A DNA stretch of 64,000 nt from Pseudoalteromonas haloplanktis ATCC 14393 (GCF_000238355.1 NZ_AHCA01000001.1:806001-870000), one strand, 5' to 3'; positions 47,199 through 55,388 are shown, numbered from the stretch's first letter. Numbers and translations: made by a program. Notes: generated by a model not told the origin, from the sequence alone.

Positions 47199-47223
47199 TG
47201 AGGCTTAATTAACCCTTTGATAC

Positions 47224-47279
47224 TTCTAACGCTTAAATCAGCCGCGCTCTTGAGCGTCGGCTGCATTTACTTGTTCAAT
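47224..47279 (-). other. Integron attC site (short type)
   Basis: On the minus strand the site runs from ATTGAAC to GTTAGAA. The inner arms pair as AAATGCAGCCG with CGGCTGATTT, leaving one extrahelical base, a hallmark of attC, around a GCTC-AAG-AGC hairpin. It resembles the 59-base elements of class 1 cassettes. It overlaps the last 14 codons of the membrane-protein gene it belongs to, and its ATTGAAC core complements the GTTCAAT at the cassette's other end (48242-48248). Confidence 0.75.
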
Positions 47280-48203
47280 GTTTTCAGCTTCTACCTTGGC
47301 CTTTTTGAAATCTATATTTGCAATTGATTTTGGATATGGAAGTCGTCGACCCCAGATAATCCAATAACCATAAAGCATATTCAAAATAAATATGGAACCC
47401 ATAAAATATGGAGCGAACCTTCCGAACACTTTGTACTTCGCTCCCTCCTCAATTTTTTCTACGGCATTTGCAAGCTGCTCGGGAGATAAATAGCCAGTAA
47501 GCGCTTTAGATACAATCTCCCTTGTTATCGTAAATTCCCCAGACATTGAAAAAATAAAATAACCTAGCCCACCAAAAATAACGGTGATAAATGCTGTGAA
47601 AGCTAACTTTGAACTCAGCGAACGCTCTCTACGATGACGAACTGGTGTTGTTAAGTCCATTAATAGAAATGCTGAATTTCCTCCCGAATTTACACATTTT
47701 ATACCTTGAGGGGCGCCCAACACCGTACCGGACACAATCACATCCGTACTAAATTTCCCAGTGTGTAAAATTTCCAGAGAGAAACCATCGTTGTGGTCTA
47801 AAAATTCAAAACCTACCTGAACTACTTTATTGGATATCTTACTTGTCTGGCATGCTATGACGTCACGACTTTTCTTTAGAATCTGAACATTTAGTATTTC
47901 AATCTCATCCGAGTCATTCAGCTCGATTGTTATAGGTTGATTTTCAGGTATATCACTGCGAACTATTGGCTTTCTACCGTCGTTCCAAAACCAAACAATA
48001 GTGGATTGAACTCCATCCACTTTGTGTCCTTTATAATAAACTTCAATGTCATCAGGAGCATCAGAAGAACGCTGTATTTTCCTAAGTGTCTTGTACATAA
48101 ACTTAGGAGACTTTTTCTCTGAATAACGATGTGCAAAGAATGCAGTCGCTATAATACTTAGTATCCCAAGGATAATTCCAATATTGTTACTAATATCTTG
48201 CAT
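47238..48203 (-). CDS. Cassette-encoded three-helix membrane protein, unknown
   Basis: The 321-residue protein has an N-terminal transmembrane helix (residues 7-24), a soluble beta-rich domain at about 30-195 (KSPKFMYKTLRKIQRS, IVWFWNDGRKPIVRSDI, FEFLDHNDGFSLEILHTG), and two further helices near residues 205-225 (LAFTAFITVIFGGLGYFIF) and 267-287 (YFMGSIFILNMLYGYWIIW). The central domain looks like a sensor or receptor fold, but I recognise no named family. The attC covers its last codons. It is a complete cassette, 48247 to 47230. Confidence 0.65.
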   Translation of the reverse strand: MQDISNNIGIILGILSIIATAFFAHRYSEKKSPKFMYKTLRKIQRSSDAPDDIEVYYKGHKVDGVQSTIVWFWNDGRKPIVRSDIPENQPITIELNDSDEIEILNVQILKKSRDVIACQTSKISNKVVQVGFEFLDHNDGFSLEILHTGKFSTDVIVSGTVLGAPQGIKCVNSGGNSAFLLMDLTTPVRHRRERSLSSKLAFTAFITVIFGGLGYFIFSMSGEFTITREIVSKALTGYLSPEQLANAVEKIEEGAKYKVFGRFAPYFMGSIFILNMLYGYWIIWGRRLPYPKSIANIDFKKAKVEAENIEQVNAADAQERG

Positions 48204-48241
48204 TTTCTACTACCAAATTGTTAGACGACTGAATTAATGGC

Positions 48242-48363
48242 ATTGAACGCCGCATTAAGGTGTGAGCAACGCAACCACGAAACCTAACCATACCACCGTA
48301 AACACAAAACCCAACGATGGAATGAAAAATGCCAAGCGTTGGGAATCACTCTTAAATGCATTG
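48242..48363 (-). other. VCR-like attC interrupted by the IS
   Basis: On the minus strand this 122-bp segment follows the order of Vibrio cholerae repeats: CAATGCATTTAAGAG, ATTCCCAACGCTTGGC, TTACGGTGGT, GTTGCGTTGCTCACACC, TTAATGCGGC and the core GTTCAAT. The L arms TGCATTTAAG and CTTAATGCGGC pair with an extra base. The outer R'' core, which should read like xxxxAAC, is cut after AA, where the IS sequence begins. Confidence 0.6.
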
Positions 48364-48442
48364 ATACTCATTGAGCCTCCTCCCCAGCATCGCGATTATT
48401 CGCTACGCTGAAAAGGCAACCAACCTTACAGGAGAAAGCTCA

Positions 48443-49486
48443 ATGAACTTTTACAATAACATGCATCCATATTATTGTGGAATCGATTTACACGCGCGAT
48501 TACTTTACGTCTGTATCATTGATAATACAGGACTTATCCTTGTTCACAAGAAAATTAAAGATGATCCTGACGCACTGCTAAAACTACTTAAACCGTATAT
48601 CGGTGATATTGTGGTTGGCGTAGAGTGCATGCACTGCTGGTATTGGGTCGCTGACTTTTGCAAAGAACACACGATCGACTTTATCCTTGGTCATGCGCTA
48701 TATATGAAGGCGATTCATGGCGGCAAAGCCAAAAACGATAAAATTGATTCGTATAAAATTGCCAAACTCATCCGTGGCGGTAACTTCCCGCTTGCTTATG
48801 TCTATGACAAAGATATGCGTGCTACGCGCGATTTATTGCGCCGAAGAACCAAAATTGTTCGTCATGGCGCTGATTTAAAAGCCCATGTCGCTAATACTGC
48901 CAGTCAGTATAATTTACCTGCCCACAATGTTAATTTAAAGAACGTTTGCGACAGAGAAAAGATGCGCTATTACTTCCCTGATCCCGTTGTGCAACGCTCT
49001 ATTAATTTAAACATGGCCATACTCGATTGCTATCATAAGGAGCTTAAGCCTTTAGAGCATTACATTGAACAAATGGCTAAACAACACAACCCTGTTCACC
49101 TTAATATCTTGCAAACAATTAATGGTATAGGCCGCATTCTAGCACTCACCATTATTTATGAAATTGGTGACATCAATCGCTTTTCCAGCGTGCAAAAGTT
49201 CGCTTCATACAGTCGGTTAGTCAAATGCAAAGCGGAGTCTGCTGGCAAAACCTATGGCACCCAAGGTAATAAAATTGGCAATGCACATCTCAAATGGGCT
49301 TTCTCGGAAGCTGCAGTATTACTGCTGCGCCACAATCATAACGCCAACAAATACCTTGAAAAACTACAAAAGCGAATGAGCAAAGCCAAAGCACTATCAG
49401 CGCTTGCGCATAAGCTGGGTCGCTGTGTTTATTACATGCTTAAAAAAGAGACGGTATTCGATGAAGCAAAATTCTTAAAGAGTTAG
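48443..49486 (+). CDS. IS110-family transposase (DEDD recombinase)
   Basis: The 347-residue protein has the N-terminal RuvC-like DEDD domain (YYCGIDLHARLLYVCI with the first Asp, VGVECMHCWYWVADF with Glu, KAKNDKIDSYKIAKL with two Asp) and the C-terminal Transposase_20 domain containing LNILQTINGIGRILALTIIYEIG and the serine-region ASYSRLVKC. ATG 48443 follows GGAGA by seven bases. Such recombinases use an RNA made from the element's own non-coding end to choose target and donor DNA. The frame is intact. Confidence 0.92.
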   Translation: MNFYNNMHPYYCGIDLHARLLYVCIIDNTGLILVHKKIKDDPDALLKLLKPYIGDIVVGVECMHCWYWVADFCKEHTIDFILGHALYMKAIHGGKAKNDKIDSYKIAKLIRGGNFPLAYVYDKDMRATRDLLRRRTKIVRHGADLKAHVANTASQYNLPAHNVNLKNVCDREKMRYYFPDPVVQRSINLNMAILDCYHKELKPLEHYIEQMAKQHNPVHLNILQTINGIGRILALTIIYEIGDINRFSSVQKFASYSRLVKCKAESAGKTYGTQGNKIGNAHLKWAFSEAAVLLLRHNHNANKYLEKLQKRMSKAKALSALAHKLGRCVYYMLKKETVFDEAKFLKS

Positions 49487-49650
49487 TCACGGTACTGAGT
49501 GAGCTGAACACCTAACTGGATATAAGGCTGAGCATCAATCAATTGGGTGAGTTAATGACCAACAAGGTTTAACCTTATTATATGCCTACAGACCTAAGCC
49601 ACTTGCCTTGATTAGACGCTCAGTACGCGTGCATTAATACAATAAACAAA
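49487..49650 (+). ncRNA. Possible seek/bridge RNA region of the IS
   Basis: In IS1111-group elements the guide RNA is encoded in the non-coding end downstream of the transposase gene, whereas in the IS110 group it is upstream. Here the only sizeable non-coding end is the 164 bases after the stop. This is assigned by position only; no fold or target loop was verified. Confidence 0.3.
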
Positions 49651-49832
49651 GTCGCTTACACCTGACTTGAGCCTGAAACTAACTGGATCACCAAGATGAA
49701 ACCAGCCGCCTTGAATAGTGCCATGATTAGGTTAACCGATGAATGTCTAGTGCCCCTACAAATCCATAAGGATATGGAAAAAGTAGGCTGCGATGAGATC
49801 GCAATAAGAGAGCCTCTATATGTGTTTGCCGT
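49651..49832 (-). other. Short non-coding cassette remnant
   Basis: Between the IS and attC 49833-49974 lie 182 bases. On the minus strand they start with TTGCTTACGG just after that attC's core and end with AAGCGAC, a near complement (AAGCAAC expected). That would make this a cassette without a gene. No convincing reading frame is present. Confidence 0.35.
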
Positions 49833-49974
49833 AAGCAACTTGCTTAATAGCCACATCGACAGACGAAGTAAACGAATTTGTTTATTGATTTAGAATTGAC
49901 CGTCAATTGATAAAACGGTCAAAAAGAACACTAATGCCTATTGACAGGGTTCAGGCTCATATGTGTTATATGCG
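49833..49974 (-). other. Candidate attC site of the first cassette
   Basis: Read on the minus strand it starts GCATATAAC-ACATATGAGCC just after the stop of the 198-residue gene and ends near GTGGCTATTAAGCAAGTTGCTT. The GCATATAAC core complements the TTATATGC that opens the cassette at 50605. A 115-bp block (49854-49968) nearly repeats 45508-45623, including the hairpin TTGACCGT/ACGGTCAA. Confidence 0.5.
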
Positions 49975-49976
49975 TG

Positions 49977-50573
49977 CTAGACTATTGTAGATTGCACATA
50001 GATATAAATACCCGCAAGGACAATAAGCCCTATACACATGCAAGTGACAAACTTTGTCGTTCTATAAGCTTTTTCTCCAGACTTTACGACCTCCCATTCA
50101 TTTTTTAACAAAACTTGAGATTCAGTAATAACTCCATCAATTTTACTTTTTACAAAGTCTTTATCACGCATTTCTCTAGGGCTAGAAATGTAACCGTCTA
50201 ATTCTTTTAGTTTGTCTATCAGAATTTTGTCATCTTTGACGTTTAGCCGCATCATTATTCGATTATAGCACTCAGAGTAGTGTTCAAAATCTGTTGTGAT
50301 TAGCTCATTAAATTCCAATAACCACTGACGGCCTTTATATGGTTCTGCTTTCTCTTCTTCTGAAATTTGAGTAAGTTGCCATTTACTTGAGATACGATCA
50401 AAACTTGCAGTCAATTTAGCAATGTCATCACGTAACGCATCTATCCAGTTTTGGCGGAACTCTGAGATTTTCCCCTCTTTTTGGTTAATCAGAGAAACAA
50501 AAGAAAATATACCTGTTAATAAAGCACCACAAATGACACCAAGTGGAACAAACATCGTACTCGTAATTTCCAT
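49977..50573 (-). CDS. First cassette: two-helix membrane protein, unknown
   Basis: The 198-residue protein has an N-terminal transmembrane helix (FVPLGVICGALLTGIFSFVSLI) followed by a recurrent motif QKEGKISEFRQNWIDALRDDI seen in many uncharacterised bacterial membrane proteins. Then comes a long helical, probably coiled-coil, domain and a second helix at the end (FVTCMCIGLIVLAGIYIYV). ATG 50573 follows TTGGAG by five bases. Directly next to attI, so it would be the best expressed cassette. No function can be assigned. Confidence 0.65.
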   Translation of the reverse strand: MEITSTMFVPLGVICGALLTGIFSFVSLINQKEGKISEFRQNWIDALRDDIAKLTASFDRISSKWQLTQISEEEKAEPYKGRQWLLEFNELITTDFEHYSECYNRIMMRLNVKDDKILIDKLKELDGYISSPREMRDKDFVKSKIDGVITESQVLLKNEWEVVKSGEKAYRTTKFVTCMCIGLIVLAGIYIYVQSTIV

Positions 50574-50597
50574 CAATACTCCAAATTTAGTGTATAA

Positions 50598-50650
50598 GCA
50601 TATAACAGCTTATAGAACGTCACTTTGGGGGGTTATAACACCCCAAAACG
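50598..50650 (-). other. Probable attI insertion point
   Basis: The first cassette begins inside CTGTTATATGC on the minus strand (GCATATAAC at 50598-50606 on plus), 222 bases upstream of the intI start codon, where attI is expected. Next to it are a stem TTTGGGG-N10-CCCCAAA (50624-50647) enclosing the palindrome GTTATAAC, which looks like a simple core site pair. The integrase-specific direct repeats of attI were not identified. Confidence 0.5.
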
Positions 50651-50782
50651 GCGTATATTACATGGCTTAATAATTCCACTAAACAACTCCAATGTAAACA
50701 GACAATTACGTATGTTATAAAATTATCGCTGCTAAAATACACCAAAACGACTTTTAATAATGTTATTGGACAAAACACAAAT

Positions 50783-50802
50783 TACTGTCTATACATACAG
50801 TA
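50783..50802 (+). promoter_or_regulatory. LexA box upstream of intI
   Basis: TACTGT-CTATACAT-ACAGTA fits the gammaproteobacterial LexA consensus TACTGTATATANANACAGTA with a perfect CTGT-N8-ACAG core. It lies 26 bases before the intI start codon. SOS control of integron integrases through LexA at this position is established for class 1 and Vibrio integrons. Confidence 0.85.
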
Positions 50803-50827
50803 CCACTTGGAAAGTTGAAAATTATTT

Positions 50828-51797
50828 ATGAAATCTCTTTTTCTAAGCATGATTAAAGATCATATGTATAGCAAGCAAGCGGTATGCAAAGAGGAGCACT
50901 ATTGAAGCTTACCTGTTTTGGATAGCTGCCTATATCCGTTTTAATAATATGCAGCACCCAAGCTCTATGGGAGACACTCAAGTAGAATTGTATTTAAACC
51001 ATCTAGTAAACTCGCAAAATGTAGCGCAAGGCACACAAGCACAGGCATTGAATGCGCTAAGTTTCTTATATAAAGAAATAATTAAGTGTCCCCTCTCATT
51101 ATCATTAAACTTTGTAAAAAGTGAACGCCCAAGAAAATTACCCGTTGTGCTGACACAAACAGAAGTTTCAATGCTATTTAAATACTGTATGGCAAAACAT
51201 TATTTAGCGTGCGCACTACTTTATGGTAGTGGAATGCGGCTAATGGAAGTATTGCGCTTGCGTGTGCAAGATATTGATTTTGACTATAGCTGCGTCCGTA
51301 TTTGGGATGGCAAAGGAGGAAAAAACCGTGTTGTAACGCTTGCAACTGAGCTCATACCGCAAATACGGACACAAATTCAATTAGTAGAGAGTTATTTACA
51401 GCTAGATCTAAATAACCCGCTATTTTGCGGCGTGTTTATGCCACATTTATTACGTAAAAAATATCCAAATCATGACAAACAGCTGGGTTGGCAGTATTTA
51501 TTTCCATCTTATAAACTCAGTATTGATCCCCAAAGTAAACAGTTAAGAAGGCATCATATAGATGAAAAACAATTACAGCGCGCGGTAAAAAAAGCAGCTC
51601 GTGATGCACAGATTAATAAACACGTTACCCCGCATACCTTACGCCATTCATTTGCAACGCATCTATTACAAAGTGGTGCTGATATTCGAACGGTTCAAGC
51701 GCAATTAGGCCATAGCGATGTGCGAACAACTCAAATATATACACATGTTTTACAACAAGGTGCCAATGGCGTGATCAGTCCATTCTCGAGGTTATAA
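50828..51797 (+). pseudogene. intI: Integron integrase intI, frameshifted near the N terminus
   Basis: The large frame (50949-51797) encodes an IntI tyrosine recombinase with the catalytic Arg in GSGMRLMEVLRLRV, the IntI-specific extra segment around RRHHIDEKQLQRAVKKAARDA, HTLRHSFATHLL, LGHSDVRTTQIYTHV (His, Arg, His, Tyr) and VISPFSRL. Its natural start is ATG 50828 (MKSLFLSMIKDHMYSK), but a tandem GCAAGCAA (50871-50878) shifts the frame and TGA at 50903 ends it. Removing one GCAA restores MYSKRYAKRSTIEAYLFWI. The N-terminal core-binding helices are thus lost from any downstream start. Confidence 0.88.
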
Positions 51798-51891
51798 AAC
51801 AGGTAAAAAGGACGGCCGTATATTTTTGTCAATAAATTTAACGCGCTAAAGCACATTATAAAAAATGTGCTACTAAGGGACTTATTTAAAA

Positions 51892-52560
51892 CTACCTTTT
51901 TTCATCTTCTATTTTAAGTAATAGCTTTTTAATGTCGTTTTTGGCGCCTAAGATATGTTTTTTCAAAAAGTCACAGGCTTTTTTAGTGTCCTTTGCACGA
52001 CAGTGATTTAACAATGTACGGTGCTCTTCGGGTGCGGTGGTTAAGCCACCGGCAAGTAGAATATGCATGCGTACGTAGCGCTCTGAATTTTTACTATACA
52101 TATCTACCAGCTCACGGGTTTGTGGGCGTTGTGCGCGGCTGTATAGTTTGCCATGAAAACGGCTGTTTAAATCGCCTGTGGCAAGGTGGGTATCACCCGC
52201 ATCCATGGCGCTTTCAAGCTCAGTTAAAATAAGCTCAGCGTCGATTAAATCTTGATCTGTTAAACCGTCTATTGAATGGCTCAGCAGCTCGGCTTCGAGT
52301 AAGGCTCTTAAATCAAAAATTTCATCAATTTGTGATGCTGAAAGCTCTGTTGCCGTGGCTCCTTTGTGCGCTTCGAAGTTTACAAGTCCTTCTGCTTCTA
52401 GCTGAAGAAGTGCTTCACGTACAGGAATACGACTTACATTAAGCTCAGCAGCGAGTGCGGCTTGACGTAGCGGATCACCGGCTTTGATCTCACCTGTTAA
52501 GATTTTTTCACGAATTGCTTCTGCGACTAGTTGGGTACGGGTTTTATGTTCGATAGCCAT
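51892..52560 (-). CDS. GntR/FCD-family regulator, probable hydroxyproline regulator
   Basis: The 222-residue protein has a GntR winged helix at residues 5-70 (TQLVAEAIREKILTGEIKAGDPLRQ, LAAELNVSRIPVREALLQLEAEGLV) and an FCD ligand domain with metal/ligand residues in DLNSRFHGKLYSRA (Asp, His) and the closing HRTLLNHCRAKD and HILGAKNDI. ATG 52560 follows AGAGG. It is downstream of and on the same strand as the hydroxyproline catabolic genes, and FCD regulators bind TGT-A/T-ACA palindromes such as those in front of four of these units. The inducer is unknown. Confidence 0.88.
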   Translation of the reverse strand: MAIEHKTRTQLVAEAIREKILTGEIKAGDPLRQAALAAELNVSRIPVREALLQLEAEGLVNFEAHKGATATELSASQIDEIFDLRALLEAELLSHSIDGLTDQDLIDAELILTELESAMDAGDTHLATGDLNSRFHGKLYSRAQRPQTRELVDMYSKNSERYVRMHILLAGGLTTAPEEHRTLLNHCRAKDTKKACDFLKKHILGAKNDIKKLLLKIEDEKR

Positions 52561-52693
52561 GGTGATCCTCTTACATTGCATTTAGCATACATTATACCCA
52601 AGTTCGCCTATATGCCAAGTGAGAATCTGCCTGAACCTCTCTATAAATAAGGAAAGCGGGAATATGCAATTTGCCTTTCCCGCTTAAGACTAG

Positions 52694-54190
52694 TTATGCT
52701 TGATAACAAATTGGTCGCATAAAACGTAACATTGCATTTGTGCCCACAGAGGTACTGCGTACATCGGTTGAACTTGGGAATGGCCCTCCGTGGTTCATTG
52801 AACCGCACACTTCAACACCTGTTGGCAGCTGATTCTTTATCAAACGGCCAACTTTATATTGCAGCGCTTCGATAAGGCTGTCGGCGTTGTTTAAGTCAGC
52901 TTCCGTGCCATGAATACTGGCGGTTAACTGCCCTTGTAATTGGTTTATCAATGTCATGAGCTGCTGTTCACTGTCGTAGCGCACCACTAACGCAGCGGGG
53001 CCAAACACTTCTTCATGCAAAGCTGGGATTGCCAAATAATCATCAGCATTACAAGCAAATACATGTGCATTAGCATGAAATTCATGCGCCAGCTTGCCTT
53101 TACCTAGCAGGCTAAGCTGATCAAGCTGAGTTCGCTCTGCTATTTGGTGTTTAAAGGTTTTAACAATCCCAGGAGTGAGCAAAGTGTCTGATGGGGCATC
53201 ATTAATACACGCTGTTATATGTGCTTCGAGTTCGTCACACCCGGTTGGTACTAACCAAAGCCCTGGGCTGGTGCAAAACTGCCCGTTCCCCATCAGCATT
53301 GACTGGCAAAGTGATTGTGCCATCTCTTTGCTATGTTTAATGGCTTTATTGGGTAAAATAACTTGTGGATTAATACTGCCAAGCTCACCATAAAATGGGA
53401 TCGGCTCTTCACGCTTGGCAATTGTTGCTTGCAGCTTACTGGCCACATTAAATGAGCCTGTAAACCCCACCGCTTTTATTGCCGGCGCAGCCACTAATTG
53501 ATGCGATGTGTCGTAAGCTTTACTTTGTACCATTGCAAACACGCCTAACGGCATTGCACATTCTTTAATGGCTGCAAGCGCCGCACGTGCCATCAACTCA
53601 CCCGTACCTGGGTGCGCGGTGTGGTTTTTTACAATTACTGGGCAGCCTGCTGCAAGGGCTGCGGCGGTATCGCCGCCCAGTGTTGAAAAGGCGTACGGGA
53701 AATTAGATGCACCAAATACAGCCACCGGCCCCAGCGGTAAATAGTTAAGTTCAGTGTGTGGCTTTGGTAACGGTGCTCTGCAGGCATCTGCCTCATCCAC
53801 TATTTTTAAACCCAATGGCGACTCAGGGTTGTCACGCAATGCATTAGCAAAGGCTTTAAGCTGATTTACGGTGCGCATACGTTCACCTTGTAAACGTGCC
53901 AGCGGCAAGTTGGTTTCTTGCTGTGTTTGCTCAAGTAACTCATCACCAAGCGCTAAAATATGATCAGCAATACATTCTAAAAAATCTGCACGTTGTGCAA
54001 AACTGGTTTTACGATACTCATAAAACGCCGATTGTGCGGCTTCTATTGCACTGTCTAACTCAGTGGCGCTGAGATTAAAAAAGCGCGTTGCGAGTGGTTC
54101 ATTACGGGCGGGGGAAAATGCGTTAAATTCACCATTTCCAGAATGACCGAGCCATTGCCCTGCTACTAAACTTTGTCCTGTTAATGTCAT
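52694..54190 (-). CDS. 2-Oxoglutarate semialdehyde dehydrogenase (ALDH superfamily)
   Basis: The 498-residue NAD(P)-dependent enzyme has the catalytic Cys in GNGQFCTSPG, the general-base Glu in PFYGELGSINPQV, the cofactor loop VGFTGSFNVASKLQATIA and VFGASNFPYAFSTLGGDTAAALAAG. The subgroup with HTAHPGTGELMARA and the NHGGPFPSSTD ending includes the ketoglutarate-semialdehyde dehydrogenases of hydroxyproline and sugar-acid pathways. It would make the last step to 2-oxoglutarate. It follows the epimerase gene by 13 bases in the same operon. Confidence 0.88.
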   Translation of the reverse strand: MTLTGQSLVAGQWLGHSGNGEFNAFSPARNEPLATRFFNLSATELDSAIEAAQSAFYEYRKTSFAQRADFLECIADHILALGDELLEQTQQETNLPLARLQGERMRTVNQLKAFANALRDNPESPLGLKIVDEADACRAPLPKPHTELNYLPLGPVAVFGASNFPYAFSTLGGDTAAALAAGCPVIVKNHTAHPGTGELMARAALAAIKECAMPLGVFAMVQSKAYDTSHQLVAAPAIKAVGFTGSFNVASKLQATIAKREEPIPFYGELGSINPQVILPNKAIKHSKEMAQSLCQSMLMGNGQFCTSPGLWLVPTGCDELEAHITACINDAPSDTLLTPGIVKTFKHQIAERTQLDQLSLLGKGKLAHEFHANAHVFACNADDYLAIPALHEEVFGPAALVVRYDSEQQLMTLINQLQGQLTASIHGTEADLNNADSLIEALQYKVGRLIKNQLPTGVEVCGSMNHGGPFPSSTDVRSTSVGTNAMLRFMRPICYQA

Positions 54191-54203
54191 GCTTTGCTCC
54201 TCA

Positions 54204-55205
54204 TTAAATTACTTGAAACCCAAATGCGTATGGGTCATCGTCATCTACGGTGATAGCACTTGTGCCCGTCACCCTAGACCAACCTTGAATACTTGGCAGA
54301 ATGGCTGTTATGCCTGCAATCTCTGTTACATGTTCAATGCAACCAATAAACTGACTGCCAATATAACTTTCGTGAATAAAATTTTGCCCTTGAGCCAACT
54401 GCCCTTTGGCAAATAGCTGCGCCATGCGAGCGCTGGTGCCTGTTCCACATGGCGAGCGATCAATGGCTTTGTCGCCATAAAAAACAGCGTTTGCGGCATC
54501 TGAATTGGCATTTTTGGGTGTGCCAGTCCATAAAACATGGCTGGCACCTTGAACGGTTGGATCAAGCGGGTGTATGCATTTTATTTGCGCGTTTATTGCA
54601 TCACGCACTAGCGGGCTATATTGCAAAATTTGCCCAGCCGTTAAATGTTCAATGCCTTTATAATTACCTTGCGGTTCAACAATAATGTAGAAGTTGCCGC
54701 CATAGGCGATATCTACTGTCAGCTCGCCCAATTCAGGCACTTCAATAACAATCGACTGGTGTGCTAAATAGGCAGGAACATTATAAATTTTTACCCACTG
54801 CACTTTGCCATCGGTCATTTCATAATTAATTTGAACACGCCCAGCGGGTGTGTCTAACAGCAAGGTCCCTGGCACTTTAGCCTGTAATAAACCATGCTCT
54901 AAAGCAAAGGTAACAATGCCCATTGTACCGTGGCCGCACATAGGTAAGCACCCTGACGTTTCAACAAATAAGATAGCGGCATCGCCATCCTCTGTGGTAG
55001 GTGGATATAAAAATCCGCCCGACATCATGTCGTGACCGCGAGGTTCAAACATCAGTGCTTGGCGGATCCAATCGTGATTTTGTAAAAAATCTTGGCGTTT
55101 CTCACTCATGCTCTGTCCGCGTAATTGCGGGTGGCCACTGGTTATAAGCCTCACTGGGTTACCACAGGTATGGCCGTCAATACAAAAAAAGCTTCCTTTA
55201 CGCAT
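54204..55205 (-). CDS. 4-Hydroxyproline 2-epimerase (proline racemase family)
   Basis: The 333-residue protein keeps both catalytic cysteines of the family: MCGHGTMGI (Cys about 90) and DRSPCGTGTSAR (Cys about 253), with FFCIDGHTCGNPVRL at the start. Cys/Cys with HTCGNP fits the epimerases that turn trans-4-hydroxy-L-proline into cis-4-hydroxy-D-proline. ATG 55205 is chosen over GTG 55208. Either start touches the stop of a short upstream frame (TAAGTGATG), suggesting translational coupling. It precedes the semialdehyde dehydrogenase gene. Confidence 0.88.
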   Translation of the reverse strand: MRKGSFFCIDGHTCGNPVRLITSGHPQLRGQSMSEKRQDFLQNHDWIRQALMFEPRGHDMMSGGFLYPPTTEDGDAAILFVETSGCLPMCGHGTMGIVTFALEHGLLQAKVPGTLLLDTPAGRVQINYEMTDGKVQWVKIYNVPAYLAHQSIVIEVPELGELTVDIAYGGNFYIIVEPQGNYKGIEHLTAGQILQYSPLVRDAINAQIKCIHPLDPTVQGASHVLWTGTPKNANSDAANAVFYGDKAIDRSPCGTGTSARMAQLFAKGQLAQGQNFIHESYIGSQFIGCIEHVTEIAGITAILPSIQGWSRVTGTSAITVDDDDPYAFGFQVI

Positions 55206-55208
55206 CAC

Positions 55209-55388
55209 TTAGCCCACTTTAAATTTTGTTAAGTTTGTAGGGCGTGCTATAGCCTGTGCGATCGTGCCGTGAACAGCTTTGTTGATCAGTTTATTGCTCA
55301 TGTTTGCTGTTGTTGCAAAGTCAAAGGCGTCGTCTGCACTAAACTGAGTCATTACTACTGCACAGACTCTTTGCCAAGTTACTGTCAT
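55209..55388 (-). CDS. Short unknown frame ahead of the epimerase
   Basis: From ATG 55388 (AGGT seven to eight bases upstream) this frame encodes 59 residues beginning MTVTWQRVCAVVMTQF and ends exactly at the epimerase start. Codon use resembles its neighbours. No family or signal peptide is recognised, so it could be a true small protein, a leader for coupling, or the remnant of a deleted gene. The in-frame extension to 55448 would run through the operator and is rejected. Confidence 0.4.
   Translation of the reverse strand: MTVTWQRVCAVVMTQFSADDAFDFATTANMSNKLINKAVHGTIAQAIARPTNLTKFKVG

Larger units (their letters stand above)
48364..49650 (+). mobile_element. IS110-family element, probably IS1111 group, in an attC site
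   Basis: The element contains one transposase gene with about 80 bases before it and 164 non-coding bases after it. The left edge is set where attC similarity ends (48363). The right edge is set before GTCGCTT (49651-49657), which nearly complements the core expected for the broken attC. Possible subterminal repeats are TGAGCCTC (48372-48379) and GACGCTCA (49618-49625). IS1111-type elements are known to target attC sites in a fixed position and orientation. Edges are estimates. Confidence 0.6.

Noticed and set aside
49696..49893. 65-residue plus-strand frame beside the IS
   Set aside because: It runs through the candidate attC block that is repeated at 45508-45623, has no ribosome site of note and no recognisable domain.
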